NCBI GenBank assembly: GCA_003020945.1
Contig: PXRU01000010.1
Location: 62,001-126,000 of the forward strand
Length of the DNA: 64,000 nucleotides
Direction of reading: 5' to 3'
Source of the DNA: Halobacteriales archaeon QS_6_71_20
GTDB lineage: Archaea > Halobacteriota > Halobacteria > Halobacteriales > Haloferacaceae
The notes beneath the pieces were generated by a model. It was given only the letters and a program-made list of their open reading frames with translations, was not told the origin of the DNA and ran no database searches. This document shows, one piece after another, positions 45,939-54,836 of this stretch; positions within the stretch are counted from its first letter, which is position 1, and each line of letters starts with the position of its first letter. A program made the translations under genes and the position numbers.

Positions 45939-46796
45939 TCAGGCGAAGATCCGGGCCTCCGCTCGCTCGGCGTCGCTCCACTCGCGGTCGAGCGCGTCGG
46001 CGTAGTTCGTCGCCGCCGCGTACGCCGCCGCGACCGCGTCGAGCGCGTCGTCGGTGGCGACCGCGCAGTCGCGGGCGGGATCGCTCCCGAAGCGGACGCC
46101 CGCGTCGACGAGCGCGTCGACGTTCCGCCGCCGCGCCTCGACGTGGCGGCGCTGGGCCTTCTTGTAGCCCGTCCGCTCCCCGCCGGGAAGTCGGTCGAAC
46201 ACCGACGCCGGGTACGTCTCAAGCAGCGTCAGGTCGGGGTCGGGCGTCGTCGCGACCGGCGGGACGCCGACGCCGTCGACGGCGATCAGTCGTCGGAGCA
46301 GCGACGAGATGCCGTAGTACGTCTGCGCCTTGATTCGGAAGCCCGCGGGGTCCTGTCCGCCGTGGTCGTCGTCGGTCGACCGCCGGAGCGGCCGCCCCTC
46401 GCCCCCGTCGTCGGCCTCGGCGGCGGCGGTGACGGCGTCGTAGAGGCCGCGCGGGCCGTCCACCTCGCCGAGCACGCCCCACCGCTCCGGCGTCGCCTCC
46501 ACGAACGAGCGCCAGTCGTCGTCGCCGAGCACCCACGCCGGCAGGCTGAACGGGAAGTCCAGCCCCGCGACTGCCGGAGCCGCGGCGTCGCCGAGTCGGT
46601 CGGCCAGCGCCGGGAGGACGTCGTCGCGTCGCGTGGAGTCGAGCCCCAGGAACTCCGAGGCCGACGCCAGCTCCGCGACCGCGAGCGTCCCGCCGTCGAC
46701 GACACAGCGGGCCACCCACGTCGAGGCGCCCGCGGAGTCCCGGGCGGCGCTGAAGTCGACACCGTACACGACCTCGACGTCCGGATCCGATAGCAC
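45939..46796 (-). CDS. DUF429-family protein (predicted RNase H-like nuclease)
   Basis: 285 residues from GTG 46796; TCTATG centred 27 nt upstream favours it over ATG 46823. VVYGVDFSAARDSAGASTW at the start and GLDFPFSLPAW match the DUF429 fold, with Asp residues in RNase H-like positions, then YYGISSLLRRL, LLETYPASVFDRLPGG and a C-terminal DDALDAVAAAYAAA. Function not established for the family. Confidence 0.85.
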   Translation of the reverse strand: MLSDPDVEVVYGVDFSAARDSAGASTWVARCVVDGGTLAVAELASASEFLGLDSTRRDDVLPALADRLGDAAAPAVAGLDFPFSLPAWVLGDDDWRSFVEATPERWGVLGEVDGPRGLYDAVTAAAEADDGGEGRPLRRSTDDDHGGQDPAGFRIKAQTYYGISSLLRRLIAVDGVGVPPVATTPDPDLTLLETYPASVFDRLPGGERTGYKKAQRRHVEARRRNVDALVDAGVRFGSDPARDCAVATDDALDAVAAAYAAATNYADALDREWSDAERAEARIFA

Positions 46797-46906
46797 GGTC
46801 GGGCGCAGGCACCCCGGACCCATAGACCCGGCGTCGAACCGCGGGCGCGGACTCGCACCGCCGAGGGCCACGGTCGGTGGCGGCAAGCCACGCCCTGCCC
46901 CGCGCC

Positions 46907-46913
46907 GTTTATG
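46907..46913 (+). promoter_or_regulatory. TATA box of the zinc microprotein-hsp20 operon
   Basis: GTTTATG, centred 28 nt before ATG 46938. Confidence 0.55.
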
Positions 46914-46937
46914 CCGCGTGCGGTCCAAGTGAGGGGT

Positions 46938-47096
46938 ATGCCCGCCACGAAGGAGCTCAAGTGCACCAGCGGCGACTGCGAGCTCGACATGTTCGAGAAC
47001 CACTACACCTACGACATCGCCGACGACCACTCGGTCGCGGACCTCTCGTGTCCGCTGTGCGGGGGGACCGACTGCCTCGAGGAGATCGAGCTGTAA
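46938..47096 (+). CDS. Zinc-finger microprotein
   Basis: 52 residues: MPATKELKCTSGDCELDMFE, HYTYDIADDH, then LSCPLCGGTDC. The two Cys pairs (CTSGDC, CPLC...C) form a likely zinc knuckle. Haloarchaea encode many such microproteins. Two bases separate it from the Hsp20 gene, so they are co-transcribed. Confidence 0.85.
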   Translation: MPATKELKCTSGDCELDMFENHYTYDIADDHSVADLSCPLCGGTDCLEEIEL

Positions 47097-47098
47097 CG

Positions 47099-47719
47099 AT
47101 GAGCGAACGAGACCCGATGCCCGACGGCGCGAAGGGGCTCAGGGACGTCGGCGAGTCGGCGCTGAACACGGTGCTGGACCGCGTCGGTCGCGGCGTCGCG
47201 AGCGTCCAGGAGCGGACGCCGCTGGCGTACGACCTCCTGGAGTCGGACGACGCCTTCCTCGTCGTGTTCGACGCGCCCGGCGCCGAGCGCAGCGACGTGC
47301 AGGTACGCTTCAACGGGGGCGCCGTCGAGGTGCGGATCGACCGCTTCCGCGAGTTCCGGGAGGGGTTCGAGATGTGCTTCCCCGGGCGCGGGCTGGCGCT
47401 CGACGGCCGGGCGGAACTCCCCCGCGGCGCCGACGTCGAGCCCGCCGACGCGACCTCGACGCTCACGGAGCACGGCACCCTCCGCGTCCGGATCCCCAAG
47501 CGGGAGGGGTCCACCGTCGCCGTCGAGGACGCCGACGCCGAGACCGAGACCGGAACGGCCGACGAGCCGGCGGACGACCCCGTCAGCCTCGACGTCGGCG
47601 ACGACGAGGAGGGTGCGGCGGCCGACCACGACGAGAACGATGAGACGGACAGCCACGACATCGACGACGACGCGAACGCCGACACCGACGCGGATACTGA
47701 CGACGACGACGCGGCGTAA
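47099..47719 (+). CDS. Hsp20/alpha-crystallin-family small heat shock protein
   Basis: 206 residues from ATG 47099. Alpha-crystallin domain in the middle (AFLVVFDAPGAERSDVQVRFNG, then LPRGADVEPADATSTLTEHGTLRVRIPK) preceded by an amphipathic helix and followed by a ~70-residue acidic tail (DDNADTDADTDDDDAA-type) far longer than the usual I-x-I tail. Holdase by family. Same operon as the zinc microprotein. Confidence 0.88.
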   Translation: MSERDPMPDGAKGLRDVGESALNTVLDRVGRGVASVQERTPLAYDLLESDDAFLVVFDAPGAERSDVQVRFNGGAVEVRIDRFREFREGFEMCFPGRGLALDGRAELPRGADVEPADATSTLTEHGTLRVRIPKREGSTVAVEDADAETETGTADEPADDPVSLDVGDDEEGAAADHDENDETDSHDIDDDANADTDADTDDDDAA

Positions 47720-47725
47720 CCACGG

Positions 47726-48934
47726 TCAGTCGCCGTCGGGGTCCGGTCCCGCCTCTCCCGCCTCCACCCGCATTCCCTCGCGGATCTCGAACGCCTCGTC
47801 GCCGTCGAAGCGGTCGGGGTCGAACTGCGCCACGCCGGACCCGCCGAGCACCTGCGCCGCGAGGATCTCGCCCGTCGCCGGCGCGCGCATGAACCCGTGG
47901 CCCTGCCAGCCGGCGGCGACGAAGACGCCGTCGGCGACCTCGCCCAGGAGGGGGTCGCCGTCGGGCGTCGCCGTACAGAGGCCCGCCCACGCGCGCTCGA
48001 CGGCGGGGTCGTGGCCCGCCCGGTCGCGGAGCGTTCCCGTCACCTCGTCGCGGAACCAGTCGTCGGCGTCGCGCTCCCAGTCGTCGGGGTCGGCCTCGAC
48101 CGGGACGGTGCCGTCGCCGGCGAGCAGCCCCGCGGGGTGGGGGCGGGCGTACACGCCCGCGGCGGCGTCGTACCACATCGGCCCGTCGTACGCGCCGGCG
48201 GAGACGAGCGCCTGCACGCGGTACGGCTTCAGCGGGATCTCGATCCCGGCGTCCCCGAGCAGGCGCCTCGTGTGGGCGCCCGCGGCGACGACGACGGCCT
48301 CGAATCGCCGGGTGACGGGCGCCTCGCTCGCGACTGTCACGCCCGGCGGGGTCGTCGACACGCTCGCCTCGCTGTCCGTCCGGATCTCCGCGCCGGCCGC
48401 CTCGGCGTGGGCGGCGACCGCGTCGACGTAGCGCCCGGTGTCGGCCCACCCGGCGTTGCGCGCGACGGCCGCGACCGCCACGTCGCCGGTCCGGAGGCCC
48501 GGGAAGCGGTCGCCGAGCTCCGCCCCCGGGAGCGTCTCTACGGGCCGGCCGTGGACGCGCATACGCTCGGCCGCGCCGCGGACCGACGCCGCGAGGTCGT
48601 CGTTGCCTTCGGGAGCGACTATCGCGTACGGACACTCCCGGAAGGTGAACCCCTCGACGCCGCTCCCCGCCGCCGGCTCGGCGGCCGACAGCTCCCGGAA
48701 CCGCTCCAACGCCCGCGCGCCGATCCGGGCGTCCACGTCCTCGGCGTAGGCGTCGTACAACACGCCGGCGGCCCTGCCGGAGGCGCCGGAGCCGACCGTC
48801 CCGCGCTCGAACAGCGTCACGTCCGCGCCGGCGACCGCGAGGTCGTACGCCGCCGTCACGCCGACGGCGCCGCCGCCGACGACCGCGACGCGCAGTCCCG
48901 CGCCGGAGTCGGGGTCGGGTCCGGGTCCGGCCAT
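47726..48934 (-). CDS. FAD-dependent oxidoreductase (DAO/glycine-sarcosine oxidase-like)
   Basis: 402 residues from ATG 48934. Dinucleotide motif VAVVGGGAVGVTAAYDLAVAG, ATG-like GSGASGRAAGVLYD flavin loop, central VVVAAGAHTRRLL, and C-terminal VFVAAGWQGHGFMRAPATGE typical of D-amino-acid/sarcosine oxidases. Its ATG overlaps the creatininase stop (TGATG). The pair might handle creatinine-derived or similar N-methyl amino compounds, but this is only suggested by family membership. Confidence 0.9.
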   Translation of the reverse strand: MAGPGPDPDSGAGLRVAVVGGGAVGVTAAYDLAVAGADVTLFERGTVGSGASGRAAGVLYDAYAEDVDARIGARALERFRELSAAEPAAGSGVEGFTFRECPYAIVAPEGNDDLAASVRGAAERMRVHGRPVETLPGAELGDRFPGLRTGDVAVAAVARNAGWADTGRYVDAVAAHAEAAGAEIRTDSEASVSTTPPGVTVASEAPVTRRFEAVVVAAGAHTRRLLGDAGIEIPLKPYRVQALVSAGAYDGPMWYDAAAGVYARPHPAGLLAGDGTVPVEADPDDWERDADDWFRDEVTGTLRDRAGHDPAVERAWAGLCTATPDGDPLLGEVADGVFVAAGWQGHGFMRAPATGEILAAQVLGGSGVAQFDPDRFDGDEAFEIREGMRVEAGEAGPDPDGD

Positions 48935-49701
48935 CAGCGGTGCGGCTCCGGCGTGAGCGCGTCGAACGGCTGCTCGGCGAGCCAGCCGACGAGCGCGTCG
49001 AGCTCGTCGGTCGCCCGCTCGTACAGGCGCCGCCCCTTCTCGGCGCTCCCCTCGGTCGGTCGCCCCACCGCGCCCGACTCGGAGAAGTCGGCGGCGTCGA
49101 AGCCGACCGCGGCGCCGTGGACCGACCGGCCCCAGGAGTCGGCCGCGCCCGCCTCCGCGTCCGCGAGCCGCGCCGCCCGGACCAGGTCGTCGGCGACGTG
49201 CCGGACCATGCTCGTCTCCATCGCGTCCGCGTGGCCGATGCCCGACCGGCCGAACAGCTCCTCGTCGAGGCCGTCCAGGCTCGACCACCAGTTCCAGGGC
49301 GCGGCGTACGCGACGCCGTCGGCACGGAGCCGCCGGGCCGCCCGGCGGAGCGCGTCGTCGTTGCCGCCGTGGCCGTTGCAGATCGCCAGCTTGCGGACGC
49401 CGTGGCTCGCGATCGAGGCACAGATCTCGCCGACGTAGTCCTCGAACGTCTCCGGCTCGGCCCACAGCGTGCCGTCGAACTGGCGGTGGTGCGCGGAGAC
49501 GCCGACCGGAACCGTCGGGAGCACGACGGCGTCCTCGCGGTCGACCCCGCGGGCGACGGCCTCGGCCGCGAGGAAGTCGGTGCCCAGCGGGAGCGCCGGC
49601 CCGTGCTGCTCGAGTGAGCCGGTCGGCAGGATCGCCACCTCGATCTCGTCGTCGAACGCCTCGCCCGCGCTCGTCGTCGTCTCCTCGTGGAGCAGTCGCA
49701 T
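48934..49701 (-). CDS. Creatininase-family amidohydrolase
   Basis: 255 residues from ATG 49701. Creatininase metal site: LPTGSLEQHGPALPLGTDF (E-x-H-G...D) and KLAICNGHGGNDDAL, WWSS, then GHADAMETSMVRH (H..E). The family includes creatininase, the ArfB deformylase of archaeal flavin biosynthesis and MftE. The ArfB alternative is realistic since archaea make F420/riboflavin that way. Coupled with the downstream DAO-type gene. Confidence 0.88.
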   Translation of the reverse strand: MRLLHEETTTSAGEAFDDEIEVAILPTGSLEQHGPALPLGTDFLAAEAVARGVDREDAVVLPTVPVGVSAHHRQFDGTLWAEPETFEDYVGEICASIASHGVRKLAICNGHGGNDDALRRAARRLRADGVAYAAPWNWWSSLDGLDEELFGRSGIGHADAMETSMVRHVADDLVRAARLADAEAGAADSWGRSVHGAAVGFDAADFSESGAVGRPTEGSAEKGRRLYERATDELDALVGWLAEQPFDALTPEPHR

Positions 49702-49793
49702 ACCCGGCGGTTCGCTCGCGGCGACGTAGGCGTTCGGGTGGCGGGGGGCGAGCCCTCGACGTTGCCGGGACCGACGGACGGGTCGCGGTCGCG

Positions 49794-50600
49794 TTACCGC
49801 AGCGTATCGACGCCGGCGGCGGGGTAGCCGACGACTGTGTCGGCGCCGGCGGCCTTCAGCGCGGCGACGCGCTCGCCGACCGCGTCGGGGTCGCCCACGA
49901 GCGCGAAGTCGCGGACCGCCTTCGAGAGCACCTCGCGGGCGCGTCCCGTCGCCGAGGCGTCGGTCGCGGCGCCCTCGGGCAGCGCCTCGCGGACGGGCCT
50001 GCGTCGGGCGGCGAACTCGCCGACGGCGTCGAGCACGGCGTCCTCGTCGTCGACGGGGACGACCGGCGCGTAGACGGCGACGCCGCCGTCGAAGCCGGCC
50101 GCCCGGAGCCCGCGGAGGTCGCGCTCGGTGGACCGGGACAACAGCTCGTACTGGACGCCGCCGGCCGCGAGCGCGACCCGCTCGACGCCCTCGGTGCCGA
50201 CCCACGGCTTCCCGCCGGCCGCACGCGCCGCGGCGGCGGCCTCGCCCAGGCGGGGCGCGACGGCGCGCCGGCGCTCCTCGTCGGTGAGGTACGCGCCGTG
50301 GCCGGCGACGAGCACGCGGTCGGCGGCGTCGGGGAGCCCGGCGACGAGGGAGTCGTCGCCGCGGGGGTCGAAGCCGTCGGCGCGGACGGGCGTCGTCACC
50401 CGGAGGTCGCGCTCGGCGGCGAGCGCGGCGAGCGCGTCGCGCGGCGGGCGGGAGTCGCGACCCTCGTAGTCGACGCAGACCAGGTCGTACGGGAGGTCGG
50501 CGCCGACGGCGACGTCGCACTCGGTCGGCTTGAGCGCGACCCCGTCGAGTCCTGTTCGGGCGGCGACGCTGTCGTCGGCTGCGGATGCGGTGGCTGTCAT
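49794..50600 (-). CDS. Conserved haloarchaeal protein, luciferase-like C-terminus
   Basis: 268 residues starting MTATASAADDSVAART. TIM-barrel-like alternation: LVCVDYEGRDSRPPRDAL, PDAADRVLVAGHGAYL, GGVAVYAPVVPV; the end LVGDPDAVGERVAALKAAGA resembles the tail of F420-dependent luciferase-family enzymes. The N-terminal catalytic part is not obvious, so function stays open. Confidence 0.7.
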   Translation of the reverse strand: MTATASAADDSVAARTGLDGVALKPTECDVAVGADLPYDLVCVDYEGRDSRPPRDALAALAAERDLRVTTPVRADGFDPRGDDSLVAGLPDAADRVLVAGHGAYLTDEERRRAVAPRLGEAAAAARAAGGKPWVGTEGVERVALAAGGVQYELLSRSTERDLRGLRAAGFDGGVAVYAPVVPVDDEDAVLDAVGEFAARRRPVREALPEGAATDASATGRAREVLSKAVRDFALVGDPDAVGERVAALKAAGADTVVGYPAAGVDTLR

Positions 50601-50908
50601 CTGTGTTCGCTGGTGTGGTCGTCGGCCGCGGGGGTCGCGGCGGCGATGCCGGTCGCGGCGTCGGGACGGTTCGGTCGGCGCGCGGCTCCTCGGGGAAGCG
50701 ACGCGGCGAGGGGAGAACTAGGACCGTCGCGGAACGCGATCTATCGCCTGTGCGGCCATACCAACCTACAGCGGGCTGGACGGAATAAGCGTGGTGCTTC
50801 CGTCAGTATCGCCCGGACCGAAGCGACTGGACCGGGCCATCCCCGAGCGTCGCCGCCGACCGTCCCGACCGACGACGGGTATATGCCGCACAGCGCCCTA
50901 CCGGGGGC
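50601..50908. other. 308-bp gene-poor stretch with two hairpins and 5S-rRNA-like matches
   Basis: No protein gene seen. GACGGAA-12 nt-TTCCGTC (50779-50804) and GCCCGG-15 nt-CCGGGC (50811-50837) are consecutive perfect-arm hairpins. Four short strings occur in the same order as in haloarchaeal 5S rRNA as recalled: GCGGCCATA (50752), CGGAATAAGC (50781), TGCTTCCGTCAGTAT (50795) and CGCCGCC (50851), within 106 nt against about 120. The middle of 5S (CCCGTACCCATCCCGAA) is missing. Either a 5S remnant, an unknown small RNA, or coincidence. Confidence 0.35.
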
Positions 50909-51049
50909 GTGGACATCAGCAACCTCCTGGTCGGCGCGGACGACGGCGGCCGCAGCGTCGTGCAGTCGAGCCGCGTCGCCTCGATCCTCGTGCTGGCCGG
51001 GGCGTTGGGGCTGTTCTTCCTCGCGCTGGTCGTGCTCAGCTACGTCTGA
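50909..51049 (+). CDS. 46-residue single-span membrane protein
   Basis: GTG 50909 to TGA 51047-51049. Short polar N-terminus (DISNLLVGADDGGRSVVQSS) followed by one long hydrophobic helix VASILVLAGALGLFFLALVVL and the end SYV. A tail-anchored or SecE-like small protein in shape; no family recognised. Codon bias fits coding. Confidence 0.55.
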   Translation: MDISNLLVGADDGGRSVVQSSRVASILVLAGALGLFFLALVVLSYV

Positions 51050-51061
51050 GCCGCGCGGTCC

Positions 51062-51661
51062 TCACACCGGGAAGTCGGCGTCCGGGTCGACCACGCGGTC
51101 GACTTCCGGCGGCATCTCCCAGTCGGTGAGCAGCTCCAGCAGCTGGACGAGCATCCGCCCGGTCGCGCCCCAGACGGTGTAGCCGTCGACGTGGAAGAAG
51201 TGGAGTCGAACGTCGCCGTAGTGGGGGTGGTCGCGCCGCTCGGACTCGTAGTTCCCCCGGTCGGTCAGCGCCGCGACCGGGAGGACGGCGATCTCGGCGA
51301 CCTCGCCGTCGCTGGGGACGTACTCGCGGTCGGGCGCGGTGCCGACGAACGGGGTCACCGCGTACTCGGAGGTGGTCCGGATGTCGTCGAGCCGGCCGAC
51401 GACCTCCGCCTCCTCCGGGCACAGCCCGATCTCCTCGTTCGCCTCCCGGAGCGCGGTCGCCTCCAGGCTCTCGTCGTGCGCCTCCACGCCGCCGCCGGGG
51501 AAGCTCATCTGTCCCGGGTGGCTCCCGAGGTGCTCGGCGCGCTCGGTGAACAGCACGTGGGGGTCGCCGCCGCGGTCGACGACCGCCGCCAGCACCGCCG
51601 CGCGTCGCTCGGCGTCGGTTACGCGGACGGGGGCGTGCCGGCGAACGCGCTCGAACTCCAT
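51062..51661 (-). CDS. Nudix hydrolase, CoA diphosphatase-like
   Basis: 199 residues from ATG 51661 (TTGAAGCC is centred 27 nt upstream; ATG 51670 is the alternative). FTERAEHLGSHPGQMSFPGG is the CoA-specific signature ahead of a full Nudix box G-x5-E-x7-REANEEIG (GGVEAHDESLEATALREANEEIGL). Hydrolyses CoA or a similar nucleoside diphosphate derivative to two phosphorylated halves. Confidence 0.93.
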   Translation of the reverse strand: MEFERVRRHAPVRVTDAERRAAVLAAVVDRGGDPHVLFTERAEHLGSHPGQMSFPGGGVEAHDESLEATALREANEEIGLCPEEAEVVGRLDDIRTTSEYAVTPFVGTAPDREYVPSDGEVAEIAVLPVAALTDRGNYESERRDHPHYGDVRLHFFHVDGYTVWGATGRMLVQLLELLTDWEMPPEVDRVVDPDADFPV

Positions 51662-51720
51662 ACCCGTCATCGTCGCCGGCTCGGCTTCAACGGTGCGGTC
51701 CGGCCGGCCGGCGGGGTCGG

Positions 51721-52848
51721 TCACTCGCTCGCGTCCGCCTCGTTGACGGCGCCGTTCGCCGCGTCGACGGCGTCCGCCCGGGCCGCCTCGGCGACGGCCG
51801 CGGGCGACAGCGCCGTGTCGTTCCAGCACGGCAGCCGGGTGTCGGGCCCCGGCGGCGCGATCGACTCGGCGTACGTGCGCACCTGGTCGCGCTCGTCGCC
51901 GGCGTCGTACGAGAGGCCGTTGAACGCGGCGTCGGCGGCGTACGACGCGACGTAGGAGCCGGCGGCGGCGCGGTAGGCGTCCGGGAGCGCCCCGTAGTCG
52001 GGGTCGACGCCGTGCTCGGCGGCCGCGCGCAGCAGTGCCGCGCCGACGGACTCGCTCATGTCCGACAGCCCCGTCGGACCGGAGACCGCCCGATGGTCGT
52101 GCTCGTAGCTCCCCAGGTCCACCTGGGCCGCGCCGTCGACGCCGACGGCGTCGTACGCCGCCGCCAGCGTCCCCACCTCCAGCCCCCACGTCCGCTGGAC
52201 CGGGAGCGAGGCGACGACGTCGCCGGTCGCGGCGAACTCGCCGGCGAGCGCGTAGCGGAACGCCGCCATGTACGCCAAGAACTCGGAGTCGGGGTGGGCG
52301 TCCCGCAGCGCCCGGACCAGCGGCGTGTAGAACAGGCGGAACAGCCGGCCGTACAGCCGGCCGTTCTCGACGCGGGCGTAGTACCCCTTCGAGAAATCGA
52401 AGCCGTTGACCAGGGGGAACAGCAGCCGCCGGACGTACGACCGCGAGTACGACTTCGTGTCCGCGTCGTGGACGACGACGAACTCCGCGTCGAGCGCGCG
52501 CCCGAGCGCGAGCCACACGTCCCGCCCCTTCCCGCGCTCGCCGTCGAGTCCGGCGTCCCGAAGCAGCTCCCTCACCCGGGGGCCGTCACACCACAGCGTC
52601 TCCAGCGGGAGGTCGAAGCCGTTCAGCCACTCCCGGAAGTCGCCGACGCGGTCGGGCGAGGCGCGCAGCGGCACGACCACCCGCGCCGGGGACAGCGCCT
52701 CCAGCTCCGAGAGGACGCGCTCGGCCGCGAGGCCGGCGTACTCCCGCTCGGTCATCGGCACGACGACGGCGGCCCGGTCGGTCGGCGCCGGGGGCGCCGA
52801 CTCCCCGAACGCGTGGAGGGTCGCGACCCGCTCCTGGACGTACTCCAT
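51721..52848 (-). CDS. Glucosyl-3-phosphoglycerate synthase-like glycosyltransferase
   Basis: 375 residues from ATG 52848 (TTTATTCG at -27). GT-A fold of the GT81/GpgS type: ARVVVPLRASPDRVGDF, GKGRDVWLALGRAL, VVHDADTKSYSRSYVRRL (DxD), FDFSKGYYARVENGRLYGRL, and TWGLEVGTLAAAYD. The GpgS family transfers glucose to 3-phosphoglycerate, a step to glucosylglycerate, a compatible solute. No matching phosphatase lies next to it. Confidence 0.85.
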   Translation of the reverse strand: MEYVQERVATLHAFGESAPPAPTDRAAVVVPMTEREYAGLAAERVLSELEALSPARVVVPLRASPDRVGDFREWLNGFDLPLETLWCDGPRVRELLRDAGLDGERGKGRDVWLALGRALDAEFVVVHDADTKSYSRSYVRRLLFPLVNGFDFSKGYYARVENGRLYGRLFRLFYTPLVRALRDAHPDSEFLAYMAAFRYALAGEFAATGDVVASLPVQRTWGLEVGTLAAAYDAVGVDGAAQVDLGSYEHDHRAVSGPTGLSDMSESVGAALLRAAAEHGVDPDYGALPDAYRAAAGSYVASYAADAAFNGLSYDAGDERDQVRTYAESIAPPGPDTRLPCWNDTALSPAAVAEAARADAVDAANGAVNEADASE

Positions 52849-53010
52849 TCGACCCGACGGAGGGCCGCACGGCGAATAAACCCGGGTGATCGCCGGCCGT
52901 CGCCGCCGCCGCGTCGGGCCGCCCGCCGTCGCGCCGGGCCGCTCCCCGTCCACTGCGGGCGCGCTCGACCTGATTCGCGCTGCGGAGTGCGCTGCGGCAA
53001 CCGCCGAATT

Positions 53011-53024
53011 GAAGAAACTTCTTC
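53011..53024. promoter_or_regulatory. GAAGAA dyad upstream of the DUF3311-symporter pair
   Basis: GAAGAA-AC-TTCTTC, perfect 6-base arms in an A+T-rich island, 67 bp before ATG 53091. Likely operator. Confidence 0.5.
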
Positions 53025-53090
53025 TTCGATAGCGCGTATCTTTGACTCGGCTAGTAACGCTTAGGACGAGTGAACTACTACGGCGTCGTG

Positions 53091-53315
53091 ATGACCAGTA
53101 CCCGTACGGATTATCTCTGGATAGCGGCGTTCGCCGTGCTCGTCGCGTTCGCGATCCCGTGGTTCCTGTGGGGCGACGCGACGGTGGCGGCCGGGCTGCC
53201 GGTGTGGCTGTGGTGGCACGTCGGCTGGATGGCGCTGGCGAGCGTGGCGTTCTACGCCTTCACCCGCAGGGCGTGGGACCGCGGCGTCGACGCCGAGGTG
53301 ATCCGCCGTGGTTGA
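53091..53315 (+). CDS. DUF3311-type small membrane protein
   Basis: 74 residues from ATG 53091 (GCTTAGG at -27; a GTG at 53070 would add seven). Two membrane helices: YLWIAAFAVLVAFAIPWFLWG and GLPVWLWWHVGWMALASVAFYAF, then a basic end. DUF3311 proteins sit directly before sodium:solute symporters and probably form a subunit; here the genes overlap by eight bases. Confidence 0.85.
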   Translation: MTSTRTDYLWIAAFAVLVAFAIPWFLWGDATVAAGLPVWLWWHVGWMALASVAFYAFTRRAWDRGVDAEVIRRG

Positions 53316-54789
53316 GCCGGGCGTCTCGCTGGGCATCGTCGCCGGCTACCTCCTGATCGCGCTGGCGGTCGGCCTCGTCGCCTACCGGCTCACCGACGGC
53401 GACGCGGAGGACTACTACCTCGCCTCCCGCTCGGTGGGGACGGTCGTGCTGCTGTTCACGACGTTCGCGACGCTGCTGTCGGCGTTCACCTTCTTCGGCG
53501 GGCCGAACCTCGCGTTCTCGGCAGGTCCCGAGTGGATCCTCGTGATGGGGCTGATGGACGGGATCCTGTTCGCGATCCTATGGTACGTCATCGGCTACAA
53601 GCAGTGGCTCGTCGGGAAGGCCCACGGCTACGTGACGCTCGGGGAGATGCTGGGCGATCGCTTCGACTCGACGGCCCTTCGCGGTCTCGTCGCGGGCGTG
53701 AGCCTGCTGTGGCTGTTCCCGTACGTGATGCTCCAGCAGATCGGCGCCGGCCAGGCACTCGTCGGCCTCAGCGGCGGCGCAGTGCCGTACTGGGCGGGCG
53801 CGGCGCTCATCACCGTGTTCATGGTCGCGTACGTCGGCCTCTCGGGGCTCCGCGGCGTCGCGTGGACCGACACGCTGCAGGGCGTGTTCATGCTCGGCGT
53901 CCTCTGGCTGGCGGTGGCGTGGGTCGCCTCGGCGGCCGGCGGCGTCGCCGCGCTCACCGCGGGGATGACGGGCGCGAACCCCGAGTTCGGCTCGCTGGGC
54001 GGCGGCCTCTACTCGCCGCAGTGGATGATCGCGCAGGCGGTCGTCATCGCGTTCGGCGTCGCCGCGTTCCCGCAGGTGAACCAGCGCTTCTTCATGGCCG
54101 ACCGCGCGGAGACGCTGAAGCGGTCGTTCGCGCTGTGGCCGGTGCTCGTGTTGCTGCTTTTCGTCCCGGCGTTCCTGCTGGGGTCGTGGGCGGTCGGCCT
54201 CGGGATCCGGGTGCCCGACGGGAGCAACGTGCTCCCGGTCCTGTTGAACGAGTATACGCCCGCGTGGTTCGCGGCGCTCGTGGTCGCCGGGGCGATGGCC
54301 GCGATGATGTCCTCCTCGGACTCGATGCTGCTGTCGGGGTCGTCGTACTTCACCCGCGACCTCTACCGACCGTTCGTCGCGCCCGACGCCGGCGACGCCC
54401 GCGAGGGGTGGGTCGCCCGCGTCGGCGTCGCCGTCTTCGCGGCCGCGACGTTCCTGGCGTCGCTGCTGGTCGGCGGCGGCGGCGGGCTGGACGTGCTCGT
54501 GACGCTCGGCAGCACCGCCTTCGGCGGCTACGCGCAGCTGACGCTCCCGCTGCTGCTCGCGCTGTACTGGTCGGGGACCACCCGACCGGGGATGATCGGC
54601 GGCGTCGCGACCGCCGAGGCGGCGTATCTCGCACACGTGTTCGTGCCGGCGCTGCCGGAGGCGTATCTGACGTGGGACTTCGCGCTGTGGTGCATGCTGC
54701 TCTCGCTGGTCGTGACGGTCGCCGTGTCGGCCGTGACGACGGCCGCGCCGGAGGCGAACGCCGCGAAGTTCGGCGTGGGCGCCGACTGA
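53308..54789 (+). CDS. Sodium:solute symporter (SSS family)
   Basis: 493 residues from GTG 53308 with about 13 hydrophobic spans. Starts with a long helix then DGDAEDYYLASRSVG, a typical SSS loop, FFGGPNLAFSAG, and SSDSMLLSGSSYFTRDLYRPF near helix 8, which carries the Na2-site Ser pair. PutP/PanF-like; substrate (organic acid or amino acid) not told by sequence. Coupled to the DUF3311 gene. Confidence 0.93.
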   Translation: MVEPGVSLGIVAGYLLIALAVGLVAYRLTDGDAEDYYLASRSVGTVVLLFTTFATLLSAFTFFGGPNLAFSAGPEWILVMGLMDGILFAILWYVIGYKQWLVGKAHGYVTLGEMLGDRFDSTALRGLVAGVSLLWLFPYVMLQQIGAGQALVGLSGGAVPYWAGAALITVFMVAYVGLSGLRGVAWTDTLQGVFMLGVLWLAVAWVASAAGGVAALTAGMTGANPEFGSLGGGLYSPQWMIAQAVVIAFGVAAFPQVNQRFFMADRAETLKRSFALWPVLVLLLFVPAFLLGSWAVGLGIRVPDGSNVLPVLLNEYTPAWFAALVVAGAMAAMMSSSDSMLLSGSSYFTRDLYRPFVAPDAGDAREGWVARVGVAVFAAATFLASLLVGGGGGLDVLVTLGSTAFGGYAQLTLPLLLALYWSGTTRPGMIGGVATAEAAYLAHVFVPALPEAYLTWDFALWCMLLSLVVTVAVSAVTTAAPEANAAKFGVGAD

Positions 54790-54836
54790 GTCGCGCCGCG
54801 GCACCCTTTTCAGGCCGCCCGCTCCACCACACGAGC

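Noticed and set aside
50752-50857. Functional 5S rRNA gene
   Set aside because: The central conserved loop sequence is absent and no 16S/23S lies nearby; kept only as a possible remnant.
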